Assembly (NCBI GenBank): GCA_947179485.1
Contig: OX359246.1
Location: 35,381,632 to 35,445,631, forward strand
Direction of reading: 5' to 3'
From: Allacma fusca
Lineage: Eukaryota > Arthropoda > Collembola > Symphypleona > Sminthuridae
Length of the DNA stretch: 64,000 nt
A model generated the notes under the pieces. The model was not told the origin of the DNA and made no database searches. It worked only from the letters and a program-made list of their open reading frames with translations. Positions 12,769 through 25,011 of this stretch are shown one piece after another. The position numbers and the translations under genes were made by a program. Within the stretch, counting starts at the first letter, position 1. The number at the start of each line of letters is the position of its first letter.

Positions 12769-14321
12769 TTATATGTATGGGCTAAAAAGAGAGACATCAG
12801 ACACCCCGTGTATACAACCCGAAGAACGCCCCTAGAATTTTTAGGTTTTTTTAACGACCATAAAACTTACTGTTCTGTTCTGTCTATGTGTATGGCTTGT
12901 GTTCAAATGCAATTACTTTGGTCAGTAGAAATTTACTGTTCAAAAATCCCGAACTTCAATCGATGAATTGAAGCGAAGCGCTCGTGTCAAGCTAGTGCAA
13001 AATTGATTGATAGCCAATTTATTGGTTGACTGATTGTGTCCGGGAATCTGTATATTGCATGAATTCTGAAGTAGATGTTTACAACAAAGCTCAGTATTTT
13101 TATATATCATTACATGGGTCAAGTGGGTTGCCAGGAAAAGGAGATAATTACAAATGCAAAATAATCTTTAACAAGTTTGTTTTTTTTTCGAAATTCATGA
13201 AATTCCCTTCCGGGGTGGGTAATGTATTATCCACGGTCTACGTGACCATCGAATTTATTTCCGTGGTTAAATCAGATTTTTACGCAAGTCTGATGTTTTT
13301 TTGAAATTTCATGAACTTTCGGAAATTGGAAAATTGAAGGCGGATGACAATAATCCAAGACCTAAGAGGTTTGTTGTCATTAGTTCTGTCGTTGTAACTT
13401 ATTCCTTTCGAAATCCTTAGCTGTCACAAAAAAATCACAGTTAAACCCATCGCCCACGTCATTTGGCACTGCTTGAAGTACCGAAATCAATGTTAATTTC
13501 AGAAAAAAAACTTGTATTATTTGTTTTCCCAACGTCACTTGACATAATTCAAGTGATGTAATTTGTTGTTTAACTACCCAAATCAGTAGGATTCTTACTA
13601 GTGTGGTCCACAGTGTTGGTGTACAAAATTCTGACAATTAGATTACTGGGTTCCTACGATTATAAATACACATAAGCACACATGCACGTCAAGAGCACAT
13701 GCACATACATATGTTACTATGGCGCTGTTATAATTACAGAAATTGCTTACTTTTATTAAACTATAAGTTGCGAATGAATGAATACACGCAATTCAGAGCC
13801 CCCTGGAATTTTTTTACACCGAAGGCTTGTCTTGGGAAAATTACATTGGCAAAATGTTCAACAACACTCAGCCAAAAAGACTACATCAACCTCCTTTTTC
13901 TGGATTAGAGCTGTCATTAAGCGAGGAGAAAACATACATTAGCCATTAAGAAATATGAAAATGCAAGGAAAACTACAAAGGTTAAAAATAGCTGTCAGGT
14001 TTATGATTATGCAGGATAAATAGCTGTGTAAAACTGCGTAATAAATTTGTAAGGGCCAAAGCCAAAACAATCAACTGAATGAATTATTACTATTATAACT
14101 ATAAATAATGGCAAAATGAATTGTCCTGAAAACTTGTTTTCTTGTCAGAATCCAGTGCCAGACTCGTATTTTGAAGATGTGGAATCATGGTTGGGAGAAA
14201 TTATTAATTAAAACTTGCGTCAGCAACAAGCCTCACATTCCACGCAAGAATAAACTTCATTCGCATCTTCAAAAGCTATAGTACAAACACTAAAACGAAA
14301 CAGTAAAAACCTCTTCTGAAA
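12769..14321. repeat. Duplicated spacer between helicase and TMEM53 units
   Basis: No gene seen. The stretch matches 32548-33005 plus 34022-34680 in the second unit, and its last part matches DNA before TMEM53 copies B and C. Part of it (a stretch ending CATATGTTACTATGGCGCT) also recurs near 61740-61940. It presumably holds the promoter of TMEM53 copy A. Confidence 0.6.
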
Positions 14322-14575
14322 ATGTGTAATAATTTGGGTTTTACATTTAATTTTGAATACCCTAAAATGGATAATAACGACTATATCTCTCAATCAGATC
14401 ATAATGAACAGGGAAGAAACCATCTCAAAAGCCAAGATGTTGAAAGTAAGGGAGACCAGAAAACTTTGGTCATTGTTTTGATTGGTTGGACTGGAGCAAA
14501 GGACAAACAATTGGCCAAGTATTCGGATATTTATTTAAACAGGGGGTTCGTGTTATTATTAATTTAATAATTACA

Positions 14576-14678
14576 CTAGCACTGCACAGCCAGCTATTGC
14601 TGGCTTCGAAAGGCTTCATAGTTAGTTGGTTCAGACGCATAGCACAGGGTACAGAAATAGCTACCTGTGCAGTGCTAG
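14576..14678. mobile_element. 103-bp palindromic element with Helitron-type hairpin end
   Basis: Both ends carry the 14-bp inverted repeat CTAGCACTGCACAG. On the minus strand the left end reads as a Helitron 3' terminus: hairpin AGCCAGC-AATA-GCTGGCT, eight bases, then CTAG followed by T. Short elements with terminal repeats plus this hairpin resemble Helentron-derived non-autonomous elements. A related hairpin with a modified end (CTCG) occurs at 20346-20371. Confidence 0.55.
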
Positions 14679-14943
14679 TATCTATATAAACATTAACGTA
14701 CGACACAGAGAAAGGGCTAATGGCTTAATCGGCTAGTATTAAAATATTGTAGATGCATAAACAAACTTCGGCTTCGCCAATTATACACGCCAATTGTGAA
14801 TACACCCATGTTACATACCGGAAAAACCCGGGTAGTTAGCCTTTAAGGTAATTGGTACTCTCAACCGCAAACCAATGGGAGTTGCTACCCTTTAAGAGGC
14901 AGAGCAAAGATTTAATTTTCATCATCGTCAAATTATGTTATCA

Positions 14944-16225
14944 AATAACGGATCAAGCCACCGCCTGCGTCGGTGGATAACCCCAATTTCCCAATGACAG
15001 CACCGACGCAGTCTAGTGGCTTGATCCACCAGTATTAAAATTCTATTGCCGAAATATTTTTTTCAAATAGAGTATTTTTTAAAATAATGACCGTTGCTTC
15101 TGAAATACAAATTCGTATGTTATAATCTAACAGTACAGAACGTGTTTAAATACACAATTTGCAATTTGTACTCGCGAACCTAGAGGAATTAGGAGAGATT
15201 AGCCAATAGCCTTAGTAAAGCCTTTTTAATTACTCCAATATATTATAGTCAGTGCTCGGCACGGGTATGGGTAATACTCGGGTAAACGGGTACGGGTACG
15301 GGTATGGGTACTGCCCGGGTACCGATTTTGTGTACCCGATCAATTTCGGGTACTACCCGGGTACACTTTGTTCGGCTTAAAATTTCGGGTACGGGTATGG
15401 GTACGGGTACAAGGATTTCAAAATGGGTATATACCCACCGGGTACGGGTATAATGGGGTCATTTACTCGTACCCACGACCATTGTACCCGAATATTCGGA
15501 TACGTTGAGAATTGAGACATTTTGATGAATTTTATACCATCATGCCCATACGTTGGAAACTTCTGTCCGTATTTTTAGTGTTTCTGATTACATATAGCTT
15601 AGTGTTAATACTCTTTTAACCTTACAACATACAATAAATGTATTTTAGACTGTAGCTAACATATATGTATGCTTTTAGGGAAACATGATTTTCTACTAGT
15701 CTAGTTTTTCTACACTTCAATGAAAATATACAATATCAAATACAGCTCTAGCTAGTCAAAATAACACACTAAGGTGTCATACATTATTGTACATAACGTA
15801 CTATACACTGCATTTAGAGAAATCTGAATATAAAGTACCCGAGTACGAGTACGGGTACGACACTGTGATACCCGAGTATGGGTTTTCGAGTATTTTTCGG
15901 GTACGGGTACAGTGCGGGTACAGGTACATGGTTTGAGATTACATTACCGGTACGGGTATGAAAAATTTGTACCCGGATAATCGGGTATGGGTACGGGTAT
16001 AGATACCAGACATTGCAATACCCGCACTTCGGGTACGGATACGGGTACGGGTACCGATTTTTCGTACCCGTGCCGAGCACTGATTATAGTAATTAAAAAT
16101 CCAACAAATTACAAAACATCTTCTAAAACACAATTACTTGTGTATGTACATTCACCTTTTCCCATTATTTCACCTTGTTCGACATTATCAGTTACAACGA
16201 CCTTGATATTTTCTTCATCATCATC

Positions 16226-16257
<32 letters not shown>

Positions 16258-16450
16258 ATTTTCTTTAGACTTACCCCTCGAAAAAGCAACATACAGTAGT
16301 TCATGTGAAAATAAATTACAATTTTACCAAAACTTTGTCCCTGACATTTATTGTCTTTGCAAATAATACTTTAATAGGAAACTGTCTTCTCTTTAATATA
16401 AATGGGTAGTCACTGCTTATGTTGTTAAAAATGTAGCCCGTGACAATATT
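14944..16450 (-). mobile_element. Helitron relic 1, interrupted by a hAT element
   Basis: On the minus strand, 16370-16150 translates to a worn helicase C-terminus related to the more readable copy at 16800-17197 (fragments like CQGQSF). Its 3' side at 14944-15030 has long imperfect inverted arms containing CACCGACGCAG, matching the terminal structure of relic 2. The hAT element 15250-16082 splits it. A (CAT/ATG)n microsatellite lies at 16216-16259. Confidence 0.5.
15250..16082. mobile_element. hAT-like element, GGGTAC word array
   Basis: Perfect inverted termini CAGTGCTCGGCACGGGTA at 15250 and its mirror ending at 16082, flanked by a perfect 8-bp duplication attatagt (15242-15249, 16083-16090). 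Both flanks inside the ends are arrays of GGGTACGGGTAT-type words, in opposite orientation at the two sides. The centre is unique AT-rich DNA. No transposase is present. Tyr-Pro-rich frames across it are by-products of the repeat. Confidence 0.93.
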
Positions 16451-16592
16451 CCCGCCCTTGGTACTGTATAGTGCTTTGGTATATTTATGGTAATTTGTCC
16501 TCGTGAACCTATAAAAGCGCGTTTAGGAGAGAGAGCGAAGTTTTAAAATTAATTTTTTGTTCGTGCCATCACGGTCGTTTTATTATAAAGGA

Positions 16593-17200
16593 CTAGCGGT
16601 ATTGCCACCGACTGCGTCGGTGGTTTGCAGGATTTCTCTTAAAAATAGTACGACGCAGGCTAGTGGCTTTACCGCTTGTAATAATAAAATTCTTGCTTGG
16701 AAAGTTTTTCAAATTGAACCCTCATTAGATATTCCTCATGATTTACAAAACTTTCTGAAGTACACAATTGCTTGTGTATATACGCTCCTTCACCTTTGCC
16801 CATCATTTCGCCTTGTTCTGTCCGTTACAACTATCTTTATATTTTCATTTGACTTACCTCTGGAAAAATCAACATACAGTTGACCATGCGAAAAACCTGG
16901 TTTTGGCAAATAAACACCAACTTTATTAAAAATTTGTCCTTGAGATTCGTTAATGGCCATAGCTAAACTTACTCTAATAGAAAACTGCCTTCGCTTTAAT
17001 TCAAATTACAAATTGGTAGTCCCCATCATTTGAGGTAATCCGGGGAATAATGCTTCTCTAGCAGCTCTGCCTGTCAGAACAATCGCGAATATTAAATTTT
17101 GTTGTGTAACAATTACACGGGCTATTAGACCGTTACCCCGCTTTGTATTAAGGTTTCGTAATAGCATTACACTTGCTCCGATATGCATTAATATCATGCT
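16593..17200 (-). mobile_element. Helitron relic 2: 3' end and helicase C-terminus
   Basis: Helitrons are rolling-circle elements whose Rep/helicase protein ends in a Pif1-type helicase. Minus-strand 17197-16850 translates to MLLRNLN, LTGRAAREALFPGLPQ, then AINESQGQIFNKVGVYLPK and HGQLYV, the conserved Pif1/Helitron helicase C-terminus, with frame breaks. Downstream on the same strand, at 16624-16593, a perfect 8-bp-stem hairpin (CCACCGAC-GCA-GTCGGTGG) precedes CAATACCG and CTAG, followed by T, as expected of a Helitron 3' end. The Rep portion is absent. Confidence 0.75.
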
Positions 17201-18871
17201 TTATATGCAAAGTATGTATGGGAGAAGATGCGGTGTGACAGATCATCAACTGCAGCTGAAGCGCGCTGCGTGCGCACATATATAGCATGATGCAATCCCA
17301 TTGCTTAACATGTAGAAATTCAACGCTGTATGGGAAAGGACGCGGAGCGTCAGCCGAAATCTCATTAGCTGTAGCGCGCTCTCCCATTGCATTACATATA
17401 GCTTTCTATATGACTGCTGACTTGAGTAAGTCTTGTGACGCGGACGGAGGGAAATATAAAGTTTATGGCACGGCCAAATTATTGTATTAGTGATATCGTT
17501 GGTGAAGAGGTAAAAAGGCTTCAATGAAATTTTAATAGAAGCAAAATGATCGACCTGCACCTCAGAGTGCAACATGTTTTATTTGTTTTTACATTTCATG
17601 AAAATTGCATGTACAGTAAATCGTTTTCCCGTTAGTGCAATCTGAAAATCAAAACGATTTTAGATCTTCACTGACGATTGTATAATTAATAGTAAGGAGT
17701 AAATTAATACATAAGGTAATAAAATAAAGTCATTAAATAGTAAATTGACCCTCAAAAATGTTGAATTCCTAAAATTTAGTATTTAATTGCAGATGCATAG
17801 TCGTTCGTTGCATCATTCCCGTAATGACGATAGTTGTTAATCAACAGAAGCTAAATCTACTGGGAGCTCAATTTGTCAACCAATTACGAGAACATAAATT
17901 TCACGAACATCCAATATTTTTCCATGCTTTTTCAAGTGGTGGAGCTTACTTGTAGTTATATGCTTAAAGAAATTTCGAGGCAACAAACCCCTGCGGAATT
18001 CGACATTCGAGGAACCATTTTGGATTCTGGTCCCGTTTGGCCGACATTCAAAACATGCTTCTGTTAAGAAAGTCGTTCGGTGTATCATTCCCGTAATGAC
18101 AATAACCGTTAATCAACAGAAGATAAATTTACTAGGAGCTCAACTTGTCAACCAATTACGAGAACATAAATTTAACACCCATCCAATATTTTTCCACGTT
18201 TTGTCAAGTGGTGGAGGTTACATGTACAGTTATGTGCTTAAAGAAATTGGGAGGCAACCAAATTCCCGCGAAATTCGACATTCGAGGAACCATTTTGGAT
18301 TTAAAACAGCCCATGCTGCTGTGAAGAAAGTTTTCATTTCTTTCATGCGATTTAATTTTGGGCTTGCAACTCTCGTCTCAATTGTATTAATTTCAACATT
18401 TCAAGTTATAAAAACGTATGTTTCCATCAAAAATGCTTGGATCACTAGTGCTTACAGTACAATGAGAAGACCCAAGGAAAAAAAATTAGAGAACTATCCG
18501 CTTTGCGACTACCAGACTCGAATTTGGAAGCTAAAAAATCATGCATTCATGTTTCTCTACTCCGAGATGGATGATATTAGTCCTGCGAAAGAAGTGGAGG
18601 AAGTTGCGGCTGCTATCCGGGAGAGAGGGGGCACTGCTCAGCTTGTTAAATTTGAGGGATCCGATCATGTTTTGCATTACAAAATGTATCCTACGGTAAA
18701 CGTCAATTTTAAATTCCTTGTAATACTTAAGCGAAACTTTTTACTCATAATTTTAATAAACTCAATTTCATTTAAATCTTTAACTTACAGGAATATGTTT
18801 CTGCAATTACCAAGTTTGTTGACGAGACAATGGAGTCTAACAATGGACCCGCCATTTATTGGGATGAATAG

Positions 18872-19382
18872 AATTAAACGTTTACAGCTGCGAGGTTAAC
18901 TTGAATTAGTTAGACAGGCCGTAATTGGTATTTACTTTGTCAAAAATTTCAAATACTTATATACTATTTGTTTGTTATTGTTAAAGCTGAGCGCAATTGA
19001 TATTCCTGTTGGTTTAGCTGTCGGTTCTCTGGAATTCATTTGAGGGTTCTGGTGGATCTTCGAAACTCTTACACATTTTTAAAAGCTGTACATTCAAGCC
19101 CTTCGGAAAGGGAGATATGCTAAGGGATTGTTACTTCAATCACATCTTATAAACCTGTGTATACATGTCCAAATGTACTTATGTGAAGTGTAACGCTGCA
19201 TCAAGAGAATATTTTGTTGTATTTAAATAAATCAAGAAAATTTTAAATGGTTTTTAGACGACGTAAGAAAACATCGACTTTTTACTTTAAAACCTCAAAC
19301 GCTTGAACAAAAAATCTTGGAGCTGAACTAACTCGTCTGTACATAATTTAAGTAACACTGGCTAGGATTAGTAACATAGAAG
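18872..19382. repeat. Duplicated 3' flank of TMEM53 copies
   Basis: Downstream DNA shared with 43451-43788 and 60119-60450 (for example AAAGCTGAGCGCAATTG at 18985, 43550 and 60226). It is part of the segmental unit. No gene seen. Confidence 0.6.
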
Positions 19383-19680
19383 TACCTTTAGTTTTCCGTT
19401 GTGTTAATGGAATTTGTAGCCGAGGTGTTGACCCCGAAGTTCATTTAATGAAACGGAGGCTTTGTAAGTAGCTGAGTATGTTAAGCTCCTTAGAAACAAT
19501 GGCGTGACAAACGAGGGCATCGGGATTAACACTCCATATCGAAAACAAGTTCGAAATTAGAAGAAGTAAAGCATTTGTTTTGGAAAATTTATATTTAATA
19601 GGTCCTGGAATTTGTATGATTTCAGGTTGAAAAAATACAAACTTTGCTTAAATCAAAGCCCAGTTTGAACCTATTGATTT
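19383..19680 (+). pseudogene. MOV10-like helicase 3' fragment (A')
   Basis: 19383-19556 matches the last third of helicase exon 6 up to the ITPYRKQ motif region with frame breaks. 19624-19680 matches the start of exon 7 and then jumps to a downstream part of that exon, so an internal piece is deleted. It cannot encode a helicase. It sits directly downstream of TMEM53 copy A, as the fragments at 49116 and 62335 do after later units. Confidence 0.75.
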
Positions 19681-19906
19681 TACGCAAATTTTACAGATTT
19701 GGATGTATTGTATTACTAAATATTAATTTATTATATTTTAATTCAGGATTCAATGGTTTCCCAAGCCCATAAACTGTCCAAAGACGTTTTCACCGGTGTA
19801 TTCTATATTGTATAATCCACATGCCCAAGAAATGTAATCATGCACTGCATGCTTATATTTAAATTTATTATTGAATAGAATTTCTCGACTAAATTAGACG
19901 AGGGAA

Positions 19907-20102
19907 TAGTGCTATCGTACTAGTCAATTCTAGTCTACTCCCTCTATGTTAGCATTCAGACTATTCTAGTCCCTTCTATTCCTTTTTAATTTCCACAGCA
20001 AGGCCATTCAAGTCTAGTCTATTCAATTTTATCATACGTCCGGGCTATTCTATTCAATTCCCTAGTTTCCTAGTCTAGTCGGACTAGACTAGGGCAGCAC
20101 TG
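19907..20102. mobile_element. Possible short hAT-like element, CTAGTC word array
   Basis: Left end TAGTGCTATCGTACTAGTC and the mirrored right end CAGTGCTGCCCTAGTC fit YARNG termini and flank a 196-bp stretch rich in CTAGTC. No matching 8-bp flanks are visible, so boundaries are tentative. Confidence 0.5.
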
Positions 20103-20912
20103 TATTTACATATGTATTTTCCATTGGCGAAGCCGATGGATGTTTACGCTAGTGTGCAATGTGTGCATATCCTCTCTTCTAATTCGAGCGAGTGGATAGT
20201 GTTCGTGACAGTGACCAGTGACCGTGACGGTGATGGTAAGATTCAAATATTCGCGCGCTCTAGCTGTATAGACGACCATAGGTATGTGCAGCTAGCTATT
20301 GCATTCAACTACACTGCCTTCCCTATTTACATCTGCCTTTCTGAGCCAGCAAATGCTGGCTGTCCAGTGCTCGTACTTTGGTAATTACTGGTTTCAAGTA
20401 ATTCCCGCCTCATTGTCAGCCCGTCTCTGCAAACGATTTCCCAACGTTTGTAATCCTGTCCTAACAAACTGGTGCTTTGAGAATGTTCCGCTCACCACTA
20501 TTGCCTAGCCTTTACTTGAACGAACTTGTAGCCTGCCTGAATAGCCCAGTCCCTTTTTCGGAAATATCTGAATATCCTAGATTTTCCCTAATCCTATATT
20601 GTAGTGGTGATTGCCCAGCCTACAACCTCGCCTGGATTTATACCCCAACTTGCAGAACCCTAGAGCCTTAGCCTATTATAGGGCCTAGAATCAAGGCAGG
20701 CGCCCATGTTTGAATCCAGCCATTAATTATAACACTCACTGGGTGTTGCGAGAGAGCTATGAGTGCACTCAAGCTTTGAGTGCGAGTGCAACAATTTTGG
20801 GAAAGTACTTTGAGGCAGGAGTTTTGCGAGCGCGAGAGGAGTTGAAAGATCCACCGTTGTAATTGAGTGCAAAGTGAGAGCGCGAGTGCATAGGAAACGC
20901 CCAGGTGTGGTG
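20103..20912. other. Spacer before helicase copy 2
   Basis: No gene. A hairpin AGCCAGC-AAAT-GCTGGCT at 20346-20363 followed by GTCCAGTG resembles the Helitron-type end at 14576. A GAGTGCGAG-rich stretch at 20755-20900 looks like degraded repeat sequence without definable ends. Confidence 0.35.
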
Positions 20913-22657
20913 ACTCACTAGTCGCAGTCACTATAGTTTATACTTGTACCCTTCCCTTGATATTATTAAATTTGATTCAAACAAGAGCAAAGTAACAACA
21001 ATGCGGCGATTAACGACCCTTGCGGATGTATTACGGGATATGAAAATCATATCTGAGCTTCCCATTCGCTCTCAAGGATTTTTGCGTAAGAGACTCCCCC
21101 GAAGTAAAGTCCCATTAAAGGTTCGTGAAAGCTTCCGGGACAAGAACCCGAGGGCTCAACTCCTGGAGTTTTATCCATCTTTGAAAGACGAACTGAATTC
21201 AAAAAATTACAAGGTAACCGTAGATTTTTTAGAGATATATTTAATATATATGAGAATATTTTAGCTCCATTTTTTAATGCCACATATAATTCACACTTTT
21301 ATTCTTTCGTCCCACATATTTCATGAAGGGGTTCAACCGGGGTTCAATAAAATGCGGATTGGCGGGATCTCTCTATATGTGCCCTTGGCCTCCCTATAAT
21401 AATAATTGTTCCTGTGAACAAATATTTTTTCTGAATTATACTTAAATTGTACCTTTTGAAACAGTTTTGAGGAACAATGTGGGGACAAAACAGGAACAAT
21501 TTAAAATGGGTGTTCATTTATCCCCCACTTTCTCATCACTCACATTTTTTCATCACTCACTCTACAAAAATCATTCCTCCCATTCACCGATTCCCAACCA
21601 CTACACTAAATACTGCCATTCACATTGCATTAAACCTGCAAGAGGAATATTTACGAAATTTTAGGACTTTGAGGTCAATTTTGTGGAACTGACAGGGTCA
21701 ATTACGTTTCCTACTACCATTTCCACAATTCTCATTGGAATTTCATTCCAAATACAGAACCGTGACCCCTGGCACTTATTGCTTCTAGTTATGTACCCAT
21801 ATCGAGAAATTTAAATCGTGGAAGTTCCAAGTTGGACTCTGTCGATTTTGTTCGAACTGACAGGGTCAAGTACGTTTCCTACTACCATTTCCACAATTCT
21901 CACTGGAATTTCAATCCAAGTACAGAATCGTGACCCCTGGCACTTAGTGCTTCTAGTTATGTACCGATTTTTAGAAATTTAAATCGTGGAAGTTTCAAGT
22001 TTGACTCGATTATCAACTGCAACTAAAAATGCATTTTGCAGAAATTTATTTACTATACAGAAATTGACGTACACAAAAGTTATAAAAGCTAACAAGAACA
22101 TAAATGTATGAGGCGTGTTTTCCAAGGGGGGTCAAAATAAAAAAAAAAGGAATTTCAGGGGGGGGTCAACTGCATTTCACGGAGGGTCAAATTTAGCTAC
22201 TCACTGTTTTATAGAGCATCACCCCGTGGGATATTTTAGGCCAGTACCCGCACGCGGCCCGTAAATGTTTACCCTTGCCCGCCCCGGCCCGAAATTAAAG
22301 TTCAACAGTAAAGCCCGGCCCGGCCTGTAAAATTTAAAAAAACCCTTAGCCCGCCCGTTATTACCAGTCCAGCTTGTAAATCCATAGCTATAGACTCAGA
22401 ATAATTTTCGTATTCAATTTTCGCCTTTGTTTGAATGAAATTGGTAAGAGCTGTGGTTGCTTCCACTGCAGAATTCTTACAATTATGTTTGGCCAGAGTT
22501 GATGTCCCTCCTTGGCGCGGTTACCTGCTAAAATATCCCTGCATTCGTTGCACTTCACATAATTTATAGACACCTATGTTCAACTAGTATGTGTTTAAAT
22601 GTTTTCCAACCTTGCAGTCTTGCGAAGGTAAAATTGCAAACGTTTGAAAATCGTTCC

Positions 22658-25011
22658 TGCATTATTATCTGTTTATGTGGTAGCGTAATAAATGTACGTA
22701 GATATTAACGACGATAATTGAATAGGAAAGATTGTAGTTTATTCAGAAAGCCGAATGTGAAGAGTAACGGAGAGGGAGAGTAAGAGTAGTGATAGTGAGT
22801 GAGACGCTACTGAAGTAGCATGAGGAAGGAATCCTTTATATACGGGCACGAGAGCGTGCGTTACTGTTAGGGAAGCATGGGAACGGGCTACCCTAATGTA
22901 TTGGCACGAGTGTGTAACGGCTGCAGAAGGTTTAGGTAGGAACGGAATAGTTCCAGTTCATGCAGGTTCAGACAGGAATGAACAGGTTCATTCAGGTTAG
23001 GACAGGAATGAGCAGGTGTTTGAGAGGATGAAGTGTAACGGAAGAAACATGTATATTTTGTACACATCCTCTCCTTTTGTTTTGAGATTACAAAATTATA
23101 ACTGTAAAGAATAAGAATGAGAATAAGAAATTACATAGCATGAGAATATTTTAAGCTACGTATTTATCAGGTTTCTTGACTAGACGTCCTGATCTGGTTT
23201 TGGTCACAGGATCTGATCGGCTGGATCCTGGGAGAGTAAATGTTTTGACCTTGGGAGGACTTGGGGTTTTGATCTGCTTGAAAGGACTGGGAGTCGTGCT
23301 GTATGGACTAATCTCAGTTCTTGCTGGACTAGGTGTAGATGGTGGTTCCTCCGGGGGTGTTACGAACTCCTGTTTCTTAACCGGTGTTGTCATCGGGTAT
23401 AGCTGAGACGTGTTTCGTCTATAGGTTCCTAGGGGGGTCTGGACGTTGTATGACCGTGGTTCCTTGGTTGGACTTTGGATGGTGCCCCACAATTGTTTGT
23501 CTTTCACCCATACAGGTTGTCCGATTGAAAGATCTGGTTTAGCGACAACTCCGTGTCGTTTGTCAAAGTGTTCTTTGCCTTTTTGTTTCTTAGCAGCTTC
23601 AAAGTCTTTTACTGCTTTGGTGTTTACTGCTTTTGGTTGCAGTAACTTTGGTGTTATGGGTAGACTAGACTTAAGACGTCTTCCCATTAATAATTGACCA
23701 GGGGTGTAGCCGTTGTTCAGTGGAGTACTCCTGTACTCTAGTAATGCTTCTTGAAAATCCTTAGGGTTTTTCTTGAGTAGCTGTTTTATAGTTTTGACCA
23801 TTACCTCGATTAACCCGTTGCTTTGGGGGTAATGGGGGCTGGATGTGATGTGTTGGAATTTCCATTCCTTTGCGAATGTTTTGAATGCCTCTTGGAATTG
23901 AGGTCCATTGTCGGATCTGACAATATCCGGTATGCCGTGCCTGGCGAAGATGGATTTGCAGTGTGAAATAATTGCTTTGGAAGTGGTATGTGATAATAGT
24001 ACTACTTCTGGATATCTTGAATAATAGTCACTGACTATTAGGTAAGTCTTCCCTTCATGGTGGAAAAGGTCCATCCCTATGGTGGACCATGGTCTGTGAG
24101 GAAAATCACTGGGCATCAGCGGCTCTTTCCTCTCTTGTCTGTGCGGAATGCACGTTGGACAGTTCTTGATTAATCTTTGAATGTCTCTTGAGATTCCGGG
24201 CCACCACATGGACGTGTGGGCTCTTGCTCTTGCTTTGGAAATTCCCATGTGTCCTGCATGGACACGTTGGAGCATCTCCGATTGTAAAGTCTTGGGAATG
24301 ATGAGGCGGTTGCCTCGTAACAGTAAATCTCCTTGAACTGAGATCTCATCTTTATGCGTGTGAAATAGTTTGAACTCCTCGGTGAGTTCCTTCAGGGGAG
24401 GCCATCCTGAACGGCTGTACTTGGCTAATTGCTTGCACGTATCGTCCCTTTGTTGAGCCTCCTTGATTTCTTGTAATTTGGCGTCAGTTGCCGGTAAGGA
24501 ATCAATAAATAGTTCAATGGCAGCGTTGCAGTCCATTGTAAAGTCTTGGTTGCCCGTGGTAGGGAGGGGATGTCGGGATAGGAAATCCGCTCCAACTAGA
24601 TTCTTCCCCGGTGTGTGATAAATTGAAAAGTCGTAACGCATCATGCGTAACCTGAATCGTTGTAGGCGGGGAGAGAGTTCATCGAGATGCTTTGTTTTCA
24701 GAATGGCTAAGAGGGGCTTGTGGTCAGTTTCGACCTGAAATCGTAAGCCGGTGAGGAAAGTTTCGAACTTTCCACACGCCCATACAACTCCTAACCCTTC
24801 CTTTTCTATCTGGGCGTATCTTGTTTCCGCTGAGGACAGTGTTCGGGACGCACAGGCCACAAGTCTCCAACTGTCATCGGGTTGCTTTTGTTTGAGTATG
24901 GCTCCTAAGCCATATGAGGATGCGTCCGTAGAGATTATCGTGGGGGAGTTGGGGTTGTAAATCGCGAGCACGGGTGCGGACAAAAAAAGAAACATGTATA
25001 TTTTGTACACA
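22658..25011 (-). mobile_element. Internally deleted Ty3/Gypsy LTR retrotransposon
   Basis: A full 409-bp LTR (22658-23066, TG..CA ends) is followed on the minus strand's upstream side by a purine tract AACAAAAGGAGAGGA, so it is the 3' LTR. The pol remnant follows. At the far end only the last 25 bp of the other LTR remain (24987-25011). The 5-bp target duplication gttcc (22653-22657, 25012-25016) is perfect and lies inside the hAT element. The 5' LTR body, primer site, gag, protease and most of reverse transcriptase were lost by one deletion after insertion. Confidence 0.9.
23151..24960 (-). pseudogene. Gypsy pol remnant: RNase H and integrase
   Basis: An open frame of about 600 codons lacking its N-terminus. 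It begins in the RNase H domain (TDASSYGLGAIL; later TDHKPL and ADFLSRHP). Then come the integrase zinc-binding module (HAGHMGI and CPTC) and the catalytic core with its three acidic residues: MDLF, SDNGPQF and the Glu in SNGLIE. A C-terminal tail rich in Pro/Ser follows. The apparent start codon at 25010 falls in the LTR remnant and is an accident of the deletion. The uninterrupted frame implies a fairly young insertion. The domain order is that of Ty3/Gypsy; the clade is not resolved. Confidence 0.9.

Larger units (their letters stand above)
14322..18871 (+). pseudogene. TMEM53-like (DUF829) copy A, damaged exon 2
   Basis: TMEM53/DUF829 proteins have an alpha/beta-hydrolase-like fold and, in animals, sit in the nuclear envelope/ER membrane. 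Exon 1 is 14322-14545 (74 codons; motif GWTGAKDKQLAKYSDIYL). Intron 1 is swollen by Helitron and hAT relics. Exon 2 starts at 17793, but a frame error leads to a TAG at 17953-17955. A second tandem copy of the exon follows, offset 272 bp, and runs to 18695. Exon 3 is 18791-18871. In the second exon copy, a shift and a compensating deletion replace the peptide containing the conserved ILDSGP stretch, yet the frame stays open. Splicing straight to the second copy would need a new acceptor near 18070. I judge it non-functional or at best aberrant. Confidence 0.8.

Noticed and set aside
15814-16229. Tyr-Pro and Thr-Gly rich frames
   Set aside because: They are translations of the GGGTACGGGTAT word array at the end of the hAT-like element.
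24960-25010. Start codon for the Gypsy pol frame at 25010
   Set aside because: It lies in the LTR remnant, upstream of a deletion junction, so it is not a natural start.
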